Assembly (NCBI GenBank): GCA_002747035.1
Contig: PDRZ01000020.1
Coordinates: 62,001 to 126,000, forward strand
Reading direction: 5' to 3'
Source: Rhodobacterales bacterium
GTDB lineage: Bacteria; Pseudomonadota; Alphaproteobacteria; Rhodobacterales; Rhodobacteraceae
DNA length: 64,000 nt
Below are positions 17,399-27,313 of this stretch, in pieces (the first letter of the stretch is position 1; the number at the start of each line of letters is the position of its first letter). The notes under the pieces were generated by a model that saw only the letters and a program-made list of their open reading frames with translations, searched no databases and was not told the DNA's origin. Made by a program: the position numbers and the translations under genes.

Positions 17399-18796
17399 AT
17401 GATCCCAGTGCGAGGATACGAGGGCCGCAAGGTGGCCGTTTTGGGGCTTGGCCGGTCCGGGTTGGCCTCCGCACGCAGCCTGCGTGAAGGTGGTGCCGAG
17501 GCGCTGTGTTGGGATGACAATGCCGCCGCGCGCGCGGTGGCCGAGGGCGAGGGATTCTCTTGCGTCGACCTCATGCGTCAGGGCGCGTTTGACGACGTGG
17601 CCGCATTGGTTGTTTCCCCCGGTATCCCACATCTCTATCCCAGCCCCAACCGCGTGGTGGCCGCCGCGTTGCAGGCTGGGGTGCCGGTGGACAATGATAT
17701 CGGGTTGTTCTTCCGCTCGGTCGCTGTGCCGGAATGGAGCAACATGGACCTGCTGCCCAAGGTGGTGGCTGTCACCGGATCGAACGGCAAGTCGACGACC
17801 TGCGCCTTGATCCACCATCTTCTTGAATCTGTTGGAAAAGACAGCCAGTTGGCCGGTAATATCGGGCGCGGTGTGCTGGACATTGATCCGCCCGGCGACG
17901 GGGGGGTGGTGGTGTTGGAGCTGTCCTCGTACCAGACAGATCTGGCGCGTGCGCTGACGCCGGACATCGCCGTTCTGACCAATATCTCTCCCGACCATCT
18001 GGATCGCCATGCCGGGATGGGGGGGTATTTTGCGGCCAAGCGCCGGTTGTTTGCCGAAGGTGGGCCGGATCGGGCCATCATCGGAGTGGACGAGGATGAG
18101 GGGCTGTACCTGGCCGGACAACTGTCGGAAGGTGCCGCGGATGACCGGGTGATCCGGGTATCCGTTGATCGCAAGCTGACCGGTCCGGGGTGGCAGGTCT
18201 TTGCCCGCAAGGGATTTTTGTCGGAGTACCGCAAGGGGCGTCAGGTGGCCTCGGTGGACCTGCGTGATGTGGCCGGGTTGCCGGGGGCGCATAACCATCA
18301 AAACGCCTGTGCTGCCTATGCGGTGTGCCGGTCTCTGGGGCTGGCCCCCAAGGTTATTTCCCAAGGATTTCAAAGTTTTGGCGGTTTGCCCCATCGCTCG
18401 CAACGGATCGCAGAGGCGAACGGCGTGGCCTATGTCAACGACAGCAAGGCGACCAATGTGGATTCGGCAGCCAAGGCGTTGAAAGCCTTCGAAAACATCC
18501 GCTGGATTTGTGGCGGATTGGAGAAGGAGGGCGGGCTGTCCGGGCTTGAAGAGGCCCTTGGGTCGGTGGTCAAAGCCTATGTGATCGGTCGGGAAGCTGC
18601 GAATTTTGCTATGCAATTACAGGGGGTTGACGCCGAAGTCTGTGGCACGATGGAGGCCGCGGTAGAGCGCGCCATGGCCGAGGCTCAGCCCGGCGAAACC
18701 GTGTTGCTGGCCCCGGCGGCGGCGTCCTTTGACCAGTATGACAGCTTTGAAAAACGCGGCGAGGATTTCGCGATGCAGGTGCGTAAGCGGTTGTAA
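17399..18796 (+). CDS. murD: UDP-MurNAc-L-alanine:D-glutamate ligase
   Basis: Adds D-glutamate to UDP-MurNAc-L-Ala. 465 residues. P-loop GSNGKST at 127-133; SPDHLDRH and YVNDSKATN in the central and C-terminal domains are typical of MurD. I use the ATG at 17399 because GAGGAGGAG lies just upstream at normal spacing; the in-frame GTG at 17393 is inside that ribosome-binding site. The next dcw genes usually found here in relatives (ftsW, murG, murC) are absent. Confidence 0.96.
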   Translation: MIPVRGYEGRKVAVLGLGRSGLASARSLREGGAEALCWDDNAAARAVAEGEGFSCVDLMRQGAFDDVAALVVSPGIPHLYPSPNRVVAAALQAGVPVDNDIGLFFRSVAVPEWSNMDLLPKVVAVTGSNGKSTTCALIHHLLESVGKDSQLAGNIGRGVLDIDPPGDGGVVVLELSSYQTDLARALTPDIAVLTNISPDHLDRHAGMGGYFAAKRRLFAEGGPDRAIIGVDEDEGLYLAGQLSEGAADDRVIRVSVDRKLTGPGWQVFARKGFLSEYRKGRQVASVDLRDVAGLPGAHNHQNACAAYAVCRSLGLAPKVISQGFQSFGGLPHRSQRIAEANGVAYVNDSKATNVDSAAKALKAFENIRWICGGLEKEGGLSGLEEALGSVVKAYVIGREAANFAMQLQGVDAEVCGTMEAAVERAMAEAQPGETVLLAPAAASFDQYDSFEKRGEDFAMQVRKRL

Positions 18797-19471
18797 TTAC
18801 CGGCAAATCCCCTGCACCCTGGCCCCGGCCCACGGGATGCGGATTTCCGGCGAAATCCGCAGAGTCTGCATCGGAATTTCCGATTTTATCAACCTTTCCA
18901 AACGCTTGGTGCGGGGGGCCCCAGGGTCGAGCGCGGCGCAACAGACATATTCTTCGACAATGCTGGCCTGTTGTTCGTACCCATAGTCCAAAAATGCTGT
19001 TTTTGTATTTATATCAAAGAGATACGGGTCGTCCGAGTAGGTATGCTCACGGGCTGCGCGCAGGGGGGAATATCCGGTCTTGTGGCGGTTTTGCCACTGC
19101 CAGACATGGGTGATTTCATGGGCGAAAAGCATGGCCTGAAACAGTGGCAGGCGTGCGGGGTAGGTATCAAGAAAATCCTTTGAAAAGTAGGGTTTAGCAA
19201 AGAACACCCGGTTGTGCAGCGCCACGGCGGCGGGGCCGACTGTGACCATTTCGCTGGTGGGTTCGGGCCAGATCCGTTCCCGACAGGTCAGGCGCGGGCG
19301 TTTTTGGCGCCTGTACGTAACTTCGCCGACCAGCGCACCATTGTGAAAACGAATGCGGTCGAGGTCAAGGGACTCTCCATGTAATTGAGATGCAAAGGCT
19401 TTTTCATGCTCGCTGAGGGGGCGCGCGCAGGATGACAGAAGCGTCAGGGAGAGAAGAAGAAACAGTCGCAT
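18797..19471 (-). CDS. Lipoprotein with HExxH zinc-metallopeptidase motif
   Basis: 224 residues. The signal peptide ends in the lipobox LLSSC (Cys15). HEITH at 118-122 in FAHEITHVWQWQNRH is an HExxH zincin motif. A third ligand is not clear; Glu or His in the following helical region is possible. The family resembles short DUF4157-type envelope metallopeptidases, but I do not assign a name. Its stop codon abuts that of murD with no gap (tail to tail). It may act on envelope proteins or simply retain the fold. Confidence 0.7.
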   Translation of the reverse strand: MRLFLLLSLTLLSSCARPLSEHEKAFASQLHGESLDLDRIRFHNGALVGEVTYRRQKRPRLTCRERIWPEPTSEMVTVGPAAVALHNRVFFAKPYFSKDFLDTYPARLPLFQAMLFAHEITHVWQWQNRHKTGYSPLRAAREHTYSDDPYLFDINTKTAFLDYGYEQQASIVEEYVCCAALDPGAPRTKRLERLIKSEIPMQTLRISPEIRIPWAGARVQGICR

Positions 19472-19891
19472 GGGGGGAGTTTAGCGGTTTGGTCACCTTC
19501 GTAAACGGGGGGCATGGCGAGGACGGGCCGGGGGTGACATTTGCGCATCCTTGCGGCACCAGGCCGGCACCGCCGCGCTGCGGCATGTGTTAAGGATTGG
19601 TTAGGTTAATCGGGCGTGCGGTGGGGTGATACGGCGCCGGTGCGCGCCAGATGCGGGGCATCTGGCAGTTGGTGAGGCGGCGCGCAACAGCGGGGCGTGC
19701 CCGACCCCGAGGGGGTATCTTTCGGGGATTGCTTTGCAAGCACCTGTTGATCAATGGCGAGCGACCCGGACCGCAAGTGGTCCGGGGAAAACCAAGGGAT
19801 GCGTGATAGCGTCACTCTTGTTCAGGATGTGTTGAGTGGGGGATCAATTATTGATAGGCGGCTACCGATAGCAAGTTCTGGGGAACGCTTT
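19472..19891. other. Spacer with two small hairpins
   Basis: No recognisable gene. GCCAGATGC/GCATCTGGC (19646-19666) and CCGGACC/GGTCCGG near 19773 form short hairpins. The frame of the next gene is open from 19754, but this part does not look coding. Confidence 0.5.
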
Positions 19892-20506
19892 ATGGAAATA
19901 CTGTTGTTTATCGGATTGATCGTGGGGGCCGCGTTTTTTGTAAACAGCTTTGCCGGTAGCAATCAGGGAAAACCGACACCCCGCGTAAGCAACCGGGGGA
20001 CGACAGGGGTAGGCAAAAAAACACCGGCAAAAAACGGCCCCCACAACAACTGGGGACTTTCAAATCCTTCGAATCAAATTGAAGCTATATCAAAGGTGAA
20101 CTTTGAACGGGTGAGGATTCTTAACAAATCTGAATACCGGGTTTTTGTCGCTTTGGAGAAGATTGTCGAAAACCTCGGCGATGGGCACCGGGTGTTGGCG
20201 CAAACCAGTTTGGGGGAGTTGATTAAACCAGATAGCAAATCCGGTGATTGGAAGGAGCGGAAAGCGGCCTTTGCGTCGATCAATTCAAAACGTTTGGATT
20301 TCGCAGTGATCGACAAGTTTGGGTTGCTCACCGTTGCAGTCGAATATCAAGGCAAAGGACATCATCAGGATAAAGCCTTCGCCAGAGATGCAGTCAAGCG
20401 AGAGGCTTTGAGACGGGCCGGGGTTCCAATGATTGAAGTGGCCAAAGGAACGATGCCGAGTGAGTTGAGGGCGGAGATTGCAAAATACATTGATCCGCAG
20501 GGCTAA
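19892..20506 (+). CDS. DUF2726 membrane-anchored nuclease-like protein
   Basis: 204 residues from the ATG at 19892. A membrane span (EILLFIGLIVGAAFFVNSF) is followed by a basic, polar linker (25-70) and a C-terminal DUF2726 domain. Features of the restriction-endonuclease-like fold are visible: RLDFAVIDKFG, AVEYQGKGHH and KREALRRAGVPMIEV. The function is not known. Base composition is clearly less GC-rich than the neighbours, suggesting horizontal acquisition. The stop codon TAA coincides with the left edge of a family D repeat. Confidence 0.75.
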   Translation: MEILLFIGLIVGAAFFVNSFAGSNQGKPTPRVSNRGTTGVGKKTPAKNGPHNNWGLSNPSNQIEAISKVNFERVRILNKSEYRVFVALEKIVENLGDGHRVLAQTSLGELIKPDSKSGDWKERKAAFASINSKRLDFAVIDKFGLLTVAVEYQGKGHHQDKAFARDAVKREALRRAGVPMIEVAKGTMPSELRAEIAKYIDPQG

Positions 20507-20554
20507 AGCGTTTCCAGTTCTTGCCGTGATCCAACAATAACTGGAAACGCTTTA
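20504..20554. repeat. Family D 47-bp palindromic repeat on the DUF2726 gene stop codon
   Basis: The element spans 20506-20552. AAGCGTTTCCAGTT and AACTGGAAACGCTT are perfect 14-bp terminal inverted repeats. TA at 20504-20505 and 20553-20554 flanks it. The stop TAA is TA plus the first A of the element; excision with one TA leaves GGC-TAA-GAT, again a stop. Confidence 0.85.
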
Positions 20555-20610
20555 AGATGGGCGGCGAAACACTTTGTCAAAGCGTCGCAATCATGAACGT
20601 GCTTTGCGGC

Positions 20611-20820
20611 TCATTCGGCTTCTTCTTCAACGCGCTCGCAGAAAAACCAAAGCAAAAGCGCGGCCAAGAACGGATTGATAAACAACGCAGAGATTTGCCA
20701 CAGCAAGCGATCCTGACCACGCCGTTCGGCTATGTCACCGACCCATGTAAACAGTATCCAGATAAACCCAAGGCTGATCAAGATGTACAAAAGGGTGAGA
20801 ATGACACGGATTTCATCCAT
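20611..20820 (-). CDS. Small two-span membrane protein downstream of parE
   Basis: 69 residues, two hydrophobic segments (about 5-27 and 44-62: ISALFINPFLAALLLWFFC) and an acidic tail ERVEEEAE. It lies 30 bp after the parE stop on the same strand with a GGAGAG site upstream. I do not recognise the family; resemblance to phospholipase-D-nuclease-N-like or YuzD-type small membrane proteins is too weak to name it. Confidence 0.55.
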   Translation of the reverse strand: MDEIRVILTLLYILISLGFIWILFTWVGDIAERRGQDRLLWQISALFINPFLAALLLWFFCERVEEEAE

Positions 20821-20850
20821 TACGGCTTCGCTCTCCAGCTTGAGTTGTCC

Positions 20851-22806
20851 TCACACATCCAGTTCCTCAACAAACCGGGCGTTTTCCTGGATATACTGGA
20901 ACCGCAATTCCGGTTTCTTGCCCATCAGACGTTCCACGAGGTCGCCGGTTTCGCCGGGTTCGTCTTCGTCGATGGTGACTCGGATCAGGGTGCGGGTTTT
21001 GGGGTCCATGGTGGTTTCTTTCAAATCCTTGGCGTCCATTTCGCCAAGGCCCTTGAACCGCTGTACGTCGATTTTTCCCTTGCCACCCAGACCGTTGGCC
21101 AGAACTTCTTCTTTCGCGCGATCGTCGGCGACATAGACGCGTCTGGCACCTTGGGTGAGGCGATAGAGCGGCGGGCAGGCGAGGTAGAGATGCCCGTTGT
21201 CGATCAGCGGGCGCATTTGCGTGAAGAAAAAGGTCATCAGGAGCGAGGCGATATGCGCCCCGTCGACATCGGCGTCGGTCATGATGATGATCTTGTCATA
21301 GCGCAGGTCATCGAGGTTGAATTTGGAGCCAAGCCCCACCCCCAGCGCCTCGCACAGATCGCGGATTTCGGCGTTGCTGCCCAGCTTGGACGAGGCGGCA
21401 CCCAGCACGTTGAGGATCTTGCCCTTGAGCGGCAACAGCGCCTGGGTTTCGCGGTTGCGCGCGCCTTTGCCGGACCCGCCCGCGGAATCGCCCTCGACGA
21501 TGAACAATTCGGTGCCTTCGCGGGTTTTGGAGGAACAATCGGTCAGCTTGCCGGGCAGGCGCAGCTTTTTGGTGGCGGATTTGCGTGCGGTTTCCTTTTC
21601 CTGACGTCGGCGCAGGCGTTCTTCGGCGCGCAGGACCAGGAAATCAAGAATTGCGCCTGCGGATTTGGTATCCGAGGCCAGCCAGTTGTCAAAATGGTCC
21701 CGCACCGAGTTTTCAACCATGCGTTGGGCTTCGACCGTGGCGAGCCGGTCCTTGGTCTGGCCCACGAATTCCGGTTCGCGGATAAAGCAGGAGACCAGCG
21801 CCCCGGCCCCGGTGGAGAGGTCGTCGCGGGTGATTTGCGCCGCCTTTTTATTGCCGACCAGTTCGCCGTAAGCCTTGATGCCCTTGAGGATCGCGGCCCA
21901 GAACCCGGCCTCGTGGGTGCCGCCTTCGGGGGTGGGGACGGTGTTACAGTAGGAATGGATGAACCCGTCGCGCGAAGGCGTCCAGTTGATCGCCCATTCC
22001 ACCTTGCCCGGGGCGTTGAATTTTTCAAAGCTGACCGTGCCGGCAAAGGGCGTTTCGGAATAGGTGGTCGCGCCGCCCATGGTTTCGGTCAGGTAATCGG
22101 CCAGCCCGCCGGGGAAGTGGAATTTCGCTTCTCTGGGGGTGTCGCCGTCTTCGATCGCGGTTTTCCAGCGGATTTCGACGCCGGAGAACAGGTACGCCTT
22201 GGACCGCGCCATTTTGAAAAGCCGCGCGGGTTTGAGTTTGAGCGAGCCAAAGATTTCGGGATCGGGGTGGAAGGTCACGGTGGTGCCGCGCCGGTTGGGG
22301 GCGGCGCCGACCTTTTCCAGTTTTGTCTGTGGGATGCCGCGAGAGAACTCCATGGCAAAGAGTTCCTTGTTCCGCGCCACCTCCACGCGAAGATGGTCGG
22401 ACAGCGCGTTCACGACAGACGAGCCAACCCCGTGCAGGCCGCCCGAGGTTTCATAGGAATCGCCGGAAAACTTGCCGCCCGCATTGAGGGTGCAGAAGAT
22501 GATTTCCAGCGCCGATTTTTCCGGGTCCGAGGGGTGGGGGCCGGTGGGGATGCCGCGCCCGTTGTCGCGGACCGAGACATGGCCGTTCTCGTGCAGTTCA
22601 ACTTCGATCCATGTGGCATGTCCGGCAACGGCTTCGTCCATCGAGTTGTCGATGATTTCGGCCACCATGTGATGCAACGCGCGATCGTCCTTGCCGCCGA
22701 TATACATGCCGGGGCGCAGGCGGACGTGTTCCATATCGTCCAGAACCTGAATGGACGAGGCGTCATATTCGTTGGTTTTCTGCGTGGACAGAAGGTCGTC
22801 GGCCAT
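20851..22806 (-). CDS. parE: DNA topoisomerase IV subunit B (ParE)
   Basis: ATPase subunit of topoisomerase IV, which decatenates replicated chromosomes. 651 residues, the ParE length, clearly shorter than GyrB. GHKL ATPase motifs: EIIDNSMDEA, DNGRGIP and GLHGVGSSVVNALS. The Toprim domain includes LFIVEGDSAGGSGKGARNRE and IIMTDADVDGAHI; RFKGLGEMD lies near the C-terminus. The start is the ATG at 22806. Confidence 0.95.
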   Translation of the reverse strand: MADDLLSTQKTNEYDASSIQVLDDMEHVRLRPGMYIGGKDDRALHHMVAEIIDNSMDEAVAGHATWIEVELHENGHVSVRDNGRGIPTGPHPSDPEKSALEIIFCTLNAGGKFSGDSYETSGGLHGVGSSVVNALSDHLRVEVARNKELFAMEFSRGIPQTKLEKVGAAPNRRGTTVTFHPDPEIFGSLKLKPARLFKMARSKAYLFSGVEIRWKTAIEDGDTPREAKFHFPGGLADYLTETMGGATTYSETPFAGTVSFEKFNAPGKVEWAINWTPSRDGFIHSYCNTVPTPEGGTHEAGFWAAILKGIKAYGELVGNKKAAQITRDDLSTGAGALVSCFIREPEFVGQTKDRLATVEAQRMVENSVRDHFDNWLASDTKSAGAILDFLVLRAEERLRRRQEKETARKSATKKLRLPGKLTDCSSKTREGTELFIVEGDSAGGSGKGARNRETQALLPLKGKILNVLGAASSKLGSNAEIRDLCEALGVGLGSKFNLDDLRYDKIIIMTDADVDGAHIASLLMTFFFTQMRPLIDNGHLYLACPPLYRLTQGARRVYVADDRAKEEVLANGLGGKGKIDVQRFKGLGEMDAKDLKETTMDPKTRTLIRVTIDEDEPGETGDLVERLMGKKPELRFQYIQENARFVEELDV

Positions 22807-23014
22807 GGTTGCTGCTCTTTTTCTATCTTTGATTGGAGCGCATTATGACAGAGCGCGCGCGCGGGGGAAAGGTGTTCGTGGGGGGTGACGGTGGCGTGAT
22901 GGTGACGGGGCACAGGCCGCGTCGACAGCAATCTGACGTGGCGGAACATGTGACCCGGTTGCGCGCCCGTGCCAGATTTGTCCGGCCCAAAGGGGGCAAG
23001 GAAGGGAGAGGCAT

Positions 23015-23692
23015 ATGGATCTGGAACAGGCGATGCGTGAACGGCGCAGCATAAGGGGATTTACCGACAAACCGGTGCCGCGCGAGGTGATCGAGGAGAT
23101 CATTGACCTGGCCAATTGTGCGCCTTCGTCAATGAACACCCAGCCGTGGCATTTTCACGTTTTGACCGGGGCACCGTTGGAGGCGGTGCGCAAGGGCAAT
23201 TCCGAACGGATGCTGGCGGGCAATCCGCCGCAACGCGAGATCCCGGATCACGGAACCTATGACGGGGTGCATCGCGAGCGCCAGATCGAGATCGCCAAGC
23301 AGTTATTCGCGGCCATGGATATTGCGCGCGATGACATGGAGGCAAGGCAGGGCTGGGTGATGCGCGGGTTTCGCCAGTTCGATGCTCCGGTGTCGGTGGT
23401 GGTCACATTTGACCGATCATTGATGGACAACGGCACGATTGCCCATTTCGATCTGGGCGCGGCGACCTATGGGCTTGTCCTTGCGGCATGGGCGCGCGGG
23501 TTGGGCACGGTGATCAACGGGCAGGGGATCATGCAGTCTCCGGTGGTGCGCGAACAGGCCGCTATCCCCGAGGATCAGGTGATTCTGACCTGTGTGGCGC
23601 TGGGATGGCCCGATGAGGATTTTCCGGCCAACAGGGTCAAATCCCACCGCCGGTCGGTCGAAGAGACGGCGCGGTTCATCGGGTTCGAATGA
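23015..23692 (+). CDS. Nitroreductase-family FMN oxidoreductase
   Basis: 225 residues. The FMN-binding segments are RRSIRGFTDKPVP (10-22), CAPSSMNTQPWHF (about 36-48) and GLGTVINGQG (about 165-174). The fold is the NfsB/BluB-like nitroreductase superfamily. The substrate is unknown; members reduce nitroaromatics, quinones or enones with NAD(P)H. GGGAAGGGAGAGG precedes the ATG. The gene is divergent from parE and monocistronic. Confidence 0.88.
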   Translation: MDLEQAMRERRSIRGFTDKPVPREVIEEIIDLANCAPSSMNTQPWHFHVLTGAPLEAVRKGNSERMLAGNPPQREIPDHGTYDGVHRERQIEIAKQLFAAMDIARDDMEARQGWVMRGFRQFDAPVSVVVTFDRSLMDNGTIAHFDLGAATYGLVLAAWARGLGTVINGQGIMQSPVVREQAAIPEDQVILTCVALGWPDEDFPANRVKSHRRSVEETARFIGFE

Positions 23693-24076
23693 TCGTGGTT
23701 GGTTTTGAAACAGCGCCAAGCCGCAAGGCAATCCGCGCCGTTTCATGTTGTTTGGGCGGTCGCGGACCGGGTTTGGTTTGGCGGGAAGGTTGAATCCTTG
23801 CACAGGGTGGACAAGGTGGCCGCAACGGGTGTTGTGGCTGTGGGGGGAGGGGGGCAAACGCCCGAACCCCGGCAAAAGGCCGGTCAGGTCGCGCAGGAGG
23901 CCGGGTAAGGGACGCGTGGCGGAGGGCGACCGGGCGTTCAGCCAGCCCGCACCACAGAGTCACAAACCGTCGGGGCGGTTTTCGAACCAGATCCCGCCCG
24001 CCAGATCCCACCTGCCAGATCCCGCCTGAAGCGGGAGTCACAGTGATGGACCGGCGACGGACCGGCCATGCCGGGA
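23693..24076. other. Spacer with a short tandem repeat
   Basis: No recognisable coding frame between the nitroreductase and gatB (tail to tail). The only structure is the 14-bp repeat at 23987-24028. Confidence 0.5.
23987..24028. repeat. Three 14-bp tandem repeats
   Basis: CCAGATCCCGCCCG, CCAGATCCCACCTG and CCAGATCCCGCCTG follow one another directly in the convergent spacer. Confidence 0.75.
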
Positions 24077-25591
24077 TCACCCGCCCAGTTTTTTCGCCAC
24101 CAGCTCGTTCACCGCCTTGGGGTTGGCCTTGCCGCCCGTGGCTTTCATCACTTGACCCACGAACCAGCCGGCGAGTTTTGGGTTTACCTTGGCTTTTTCG
24201 ACCTGGGCCGGGTTGTCGGCGATGATCTGGTCCAGCGCGGTTTCGATGGCACCGGTATCCGTGACCTGTTTCAGGCCTTCGGTTTCCACGATCTCTTGCG
24301 GGTCGCGGCCCGAGGTATAGGCGATTTCGAACACGTTCTTGGCGATCTTGCCGGAAATGGTATCGGATTTGATCAGCCTGATGATCCCGCCCAGTTGCAC
24401 GGGCGACAGGGGGCTGTCGGTGATGTCTTTCTCATCTGCCTTGAGACGACCGAAGAGTTCGTTCAGCACCCAGTTTGCCGCAACCTTGCCGTCGTCACAG
24501 GCGGCCACGACCTCTTCGAAATACCCGGCCGAGGTGGTGTCGGCGGTCAGCACCGAGGCATCGTAATCGGTCAGGCCGTAATCGCCCATGAACCGCGCCT
24601 TTTTCGCATCCGGCAGTTCGGGCAGGGAGGCGCGGATGTCATCGACCCAGGCCTGTTCGATTTCAAGCGGCAACAGGTCGGGACAGGGGAAATAGCGGTA
24701 ATCATGCGCCTCTTCCTTGGAGCGCATGGAGCGGGTTTCGTTCTTGTCCGGGTCGTAAAGGCGGGTTTCCTGTTCGACCTCGCCGCCGCCTTCGACGATC
24801 TTGATCTGGCGGTTGGCCTCGACCAGAATCGCGGCCTGAATGAACCGCATGGAGTTCATGTTCTTGATTTCGCAGCGGGTGCCGAGATGAGAGAAATCCT
24901 GGGTCTCCATGTATTTCTCATAGGCGCCGGGACGACAGATCGACACGTTCACATCCGCGCGCAGGTTGCCGTTCTGCATATTGCCGTCGCAGGTGCCCAG
25001 ATAGCGCAGGATCTGGCGCAGCTTGGTGACATAGGCCGCCGCCTCTTCGGGGCCGCGGATGTCGGGGCGGGAGACGATCTCCATCAGCGCCACGCCGGTG
25101 CGGTTGAGGTCGACAAAGGACATGTTGGGGTCCATGTCGTGGATCGACTTGCCCGCGTCCTGTTCCAAATGGATGCGTTCCACACGCACAAGCCGGGCCA
25201 CGCCGGGACCCATTTCCACAAGGATTTCGCCTTCGCCCACAATGGGTTCGTAAAGCTGGGAAATCTGATAGCCCTGTGGCAGGTCGGGATAGAAGTAATT
25301 CTTGCGGTCAAAGGCCGATTTCAGGTGGATTTCGGCGTTGAGGCCCAGCCCGGTGCGCACCGCCTGTTCCACGCAGTATTCGTTGATCACCGGCAACATG
25401 CCGGGCATGGCACAGTCCACGAAAGCCACGTTGGAATTGGGCTCCGCGCCGAATTGGGTCGAGGCCCCGGAGAAGAGCTTGGCATTGGACGAGACCTGGG
25501 CGTGGACCTCCATCCCGATCACGAGTTCCCAGTCGTGTTTCGCGCCCGCGATGGTTTTGACCCTGGGGGCTTCATAGGTGAGATCGAGCAT
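24077..25591 (-). CDS. gatB: Asp-tRNA(Asn)/Glu-tRNA(Gln) amidotransferase subunit B
   Basis: tRNA-binding kinase-like subunit of GatCAB, which amidates Glu-tRNA(Gln) (and Asp-tRNA(Asn)) where GlnRS or AsnRS is missing. 504 residues. [13 protein letters not shown] at the N-terminus, [28 protein letters not shown] and the [10 protein letters not shown] segment are diagnostic; the C-terminus is the YqeY-like helical tail. A lone AAGCGTTTCC repeat end sits upstream at 25615-25629. gatA and gatC are not nearby. Confidence 0.97.
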   Translation of the reverse strand: MLDLTYEAPRVKTIAGAKHDWELVIGMEVHAQVSSNAKLFSGASTQFGAEPNSNVAFVDCAMPGMLPVINEYCVEQAVRTGLGLNAEIHLKSAFDRKNYFYPDLPQGYQISQLYEPIVGEGEILVEMGPGVARLVRVERIHLEQDAGKSIHDMDPNMSFVDLNRTGVALMEIVSRPDIRGPEEAAAYVTKLRQILRYLGTCDGNMQNGNLRADVNVSICRPGAYEKYMETQDFSHLGTRCEIKNMNSMRFIQAAILVEANRQIKIVEGGGEVEQETRLYDPDKNETRSMRSKEEAHDYRYFPCPDLLPLEIEQAWVDDIRASLPELPDAKKARFMGDYGLTDYDASVLTADTTSAGYFEEVVAACDDGKVAANWVLNELFGRLKADEKDITDSPLSPVQLGGIIRLIKSDTISGKIAKNVFEIAYTSGRDPQEIVETEGLKQVTDTGAIETALDQIIADNPAQVEKAKVNPKLAGWFVGQVMKATGGKANPKAVNELVAKKLGG

Positions 25592-25822
25592 CGCTCACGG
25601 CTCCTTATCCATGTTGGAAACGCTTCTAGGGCAGGGGCGCGGGCGGGGCAAGGGGGCGGGGTTGGGCGAAATGCGCGTTTGTGATAGGATGGGGTCTGTT
25701 CAGACAAAAAAGTCGGGCAAGAAACCGGTGATCCAATTCAGGCGGGTTCAGGCAGGCAGGCGGTCCCCCGGGCAGGGGTAATTATTTTACCGGGGGAAAT
25801 ATATTAACGGAGTGCCACAGCC

Positions 25823-26755
25823 ATGCCCACTGTTCGAATTGCCACGTTCAATTGTGAAAACCTGTTTGCCCGATACAGATTCCGCGACGCCCCGCCGGTG
25901 CCGGGGGATGGGTTTTCGATTAACGATACGTCGTTTGACATCTACGACACCCGCGCCAAGCGGATCACCGCGAAGGCATTAAAGGAGATTGATGCGGATA
26001 TCGTCTGTCTTCAGGAAGTGGAGAACCAGCCCGTTCTGGACCGGTTCAACAGCGAATTTCTGGCGAGGCGGCGGGACAAGCGGTATCGTCACCGGGTTCT
26101 GCTGGATGGCAATGATCCGCGCCGGATCGACGTGGCGTTCCTGTCGCGCTATCCCATCCGGGCGGTGCGGTCCTATCGCCATGAACGTAACGCCAAGAAC
26201 AGCGCACCGTTGTTTTCGCGCGACTGCCTGCGGGTCGAGATTGAAATCGCGGGCAGCGTTCTGACCCTTTATGGCAACCATTTCAAATCCATGATGGGCG
26301 GGCGCAAGAAGACCCGGGCGCGGCGCGTGGAACAGGCCGAGGGGGTGCATCGCATTCTGGTTTCGGACTGGGGTCCCGGGATGGACGGGGATTTCGCCGT
26401 TCTGGGCGATCTGAACGATTACCCCCAGCGGGGCAGCGGCAGCAGTACCGCGCTGAACGCGCTGCTGGACGAACCGGGGCTTGTGAACCCCATTGACCGG
26501 CTGCCACGACAGGACCGCTGGACCCATTATTGGAAACGCGAACGGGCCTATCGCCAGCTGGATTATATTTTCCTGTCCAGTCGGCTGGATGCCGCGTCGG
26601 GCGCGCCGGTGCCCGGGCGCAATCTGCGCGGATTGCCATGGCGTGCCGATGAGGTGGAGGTGGACCGCTATGACGATGTGGGGGAACACGCGCCCAAGGC
26701 ATCAGATCACGTGCCCTATTTCGTGGATGTGTCGGTCGGGGCGGCGATTGTGTGA
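25823..26755 (+). CDS. Endonuclease/exonuclease/phosphatase-family protein
   Basis: 310 residues of the EEP (DNase I-like) superfamily. The metal site motif ATFNCENLFAR is at the N-terminus, followed by CLQEVEN (catalytic Glu), GNHFKS, VLGDLNDYP (Asp/Asn pair) and the terminal SDHVPYFVDVS with the catalytic His. No signal peptide is seen, so it is probably cytoplasmic. It could be a nuclease or a phosphodiesterase; sequence does not decide. An AACGGAG site precedes the ATG. Confidence 0.87.
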   Translation: MPTVRIATFNCENLFARYRFRDAPPVPGDGFSINDTSFDIYDTRAKRITAKALKEIDADIVCLQEVENQPVLDRFNSEFLARRRDKRYRHRVLLDGNDPRRIDVAFLSRYPIRAVRSYRHERNAKNSAPLFSRDCLRVEIEIAGSVLTLYGNHFKSMMGGRKKTRARRVEQAEGVHRILVSDWGPGMDGDFAVLGDLNDYPQRGSGSSTALNALLDEPGLVNPIDRLPRQDRWTHYWKRERAYRQLDYIFLSSRLDAASGAPVPGRNLRGLPWRADEVEVDRYDDVGEHAPKASDHVPYFVDVSVGAAIV

Positions 26756-26802
26756 GGGATTGACCGGTTTTTAACGGGATCAGGCCCAAAAGGTGGGGAA
26801 AT

Positions 26803-26826
26803 CCTGACCCCGGATTCGGGGTCAGG
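26803..26826 (+). terminator. Hairpin after the EEP gene
   Basis: CCTGACCCCG and CGGGGTCAGG, a perfect 10-bp stem with a GATT loop, lie 48 bp after the stop. The tail TTGGGTATT is only weakly T-rich. Confidence 0.55.
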
Positions 26827-26871
26827 TTGGGTATTCCAGACTATGGCCAAAGCCACGGGTATGGGAAGATG

Positions 26872-26982
26872 AAGCGTTCGCGCTTTAACCTGAGACAGGG
26901 AAAAGGGCGAAGGTCGCGCGACATTTATGTGTTGCGCGCATCCTGCCAACACCCCGTGAGTCAGGTTTTTGGCAGGATGCTT
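26872..26982. repeat. Family A 111-bp repeat
   Basis: AAGCGTTCGCGCTTTAACCT at the left; GGCAGGATGCTT at the right. Same layout as the other family A copies. The flanking TA is lost on both sides (GA left, TG right). Confidence 0.8.
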
Positions 26983-27010
26983 TGGGTCACGTTGGGACGG
27001 GAGAGATGTC

Positions 27011-27238
27011 ATGAAGATCAAGTTGAAATTTCACGTGAAGATCATGCTGGCCGCGCTGCTTCTGGCCGCGATTGGCGCGGGCGCGCATGCTGTGACCTCG
27101 CCCCGCAATGCCGGAGAGGTGGCGGGCACTCTGAGTGAGAGGGTAGCCGACGCACCGCTGGCCGATATGGGGTGGTGGATGGCCATGGGTCAGGGATTGA
27201 TCGGTGCCGGTGAAAACGGGTGGTGCAGTTGCCTGTGA
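27011..27238 (+). CDS. Small secreted protein candidate
   Basis: 75 residues from the ATG at 27011, with GGGAGAG 5-8 nt upstream. A typical signal peptide KFHVKIMLAALLLAAIGAGAHA is followed by about 50 residues ending GENGWCSCL. No family is recognised. The support is a good signal peptide and ribosome site only; it could be spurious. Confidence 0.4.
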   Translation: MKIKLKFHVKIMLAALLLAAIGAGAHAVTSPRNAGEVAGTLSERVADAPLADMGWWMAMGQGLIGAGENGWCSCL

Positions 27239-27313
27239 GGGGCTGCCGGGTCCGTTTGGAGTGCCGGGGCTGTCGCCGGGATTGTCAGGACTGACAGGTC
27301 TGGGGCACCCTGC

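Noticed and set aside
15491-18616. Open frame of over 1000 codons on the minus strand across murF, mraY and murD
   Set aside because: It is antisense to three certain dcw genes, has no family match and the His/Arg/Pro-rich composition of a GC-rich shadow frame.
20557-22848. Long plus-strand open frame opposite parE
   Set aside because: Antisense to parE, which has clear family motifs; the frame is a codon-bias artefact. The same holds for the frames opposite gatB (24068-25684) and the lipoprotein hydrolase (729-2936).
25615-25632. Possible further family C/D repeat upstream of gatB
   Set aside because: Only one end (AAGCGTTTCC on the minus strand) is present; without a partner arm it cannot be counted as a copy.
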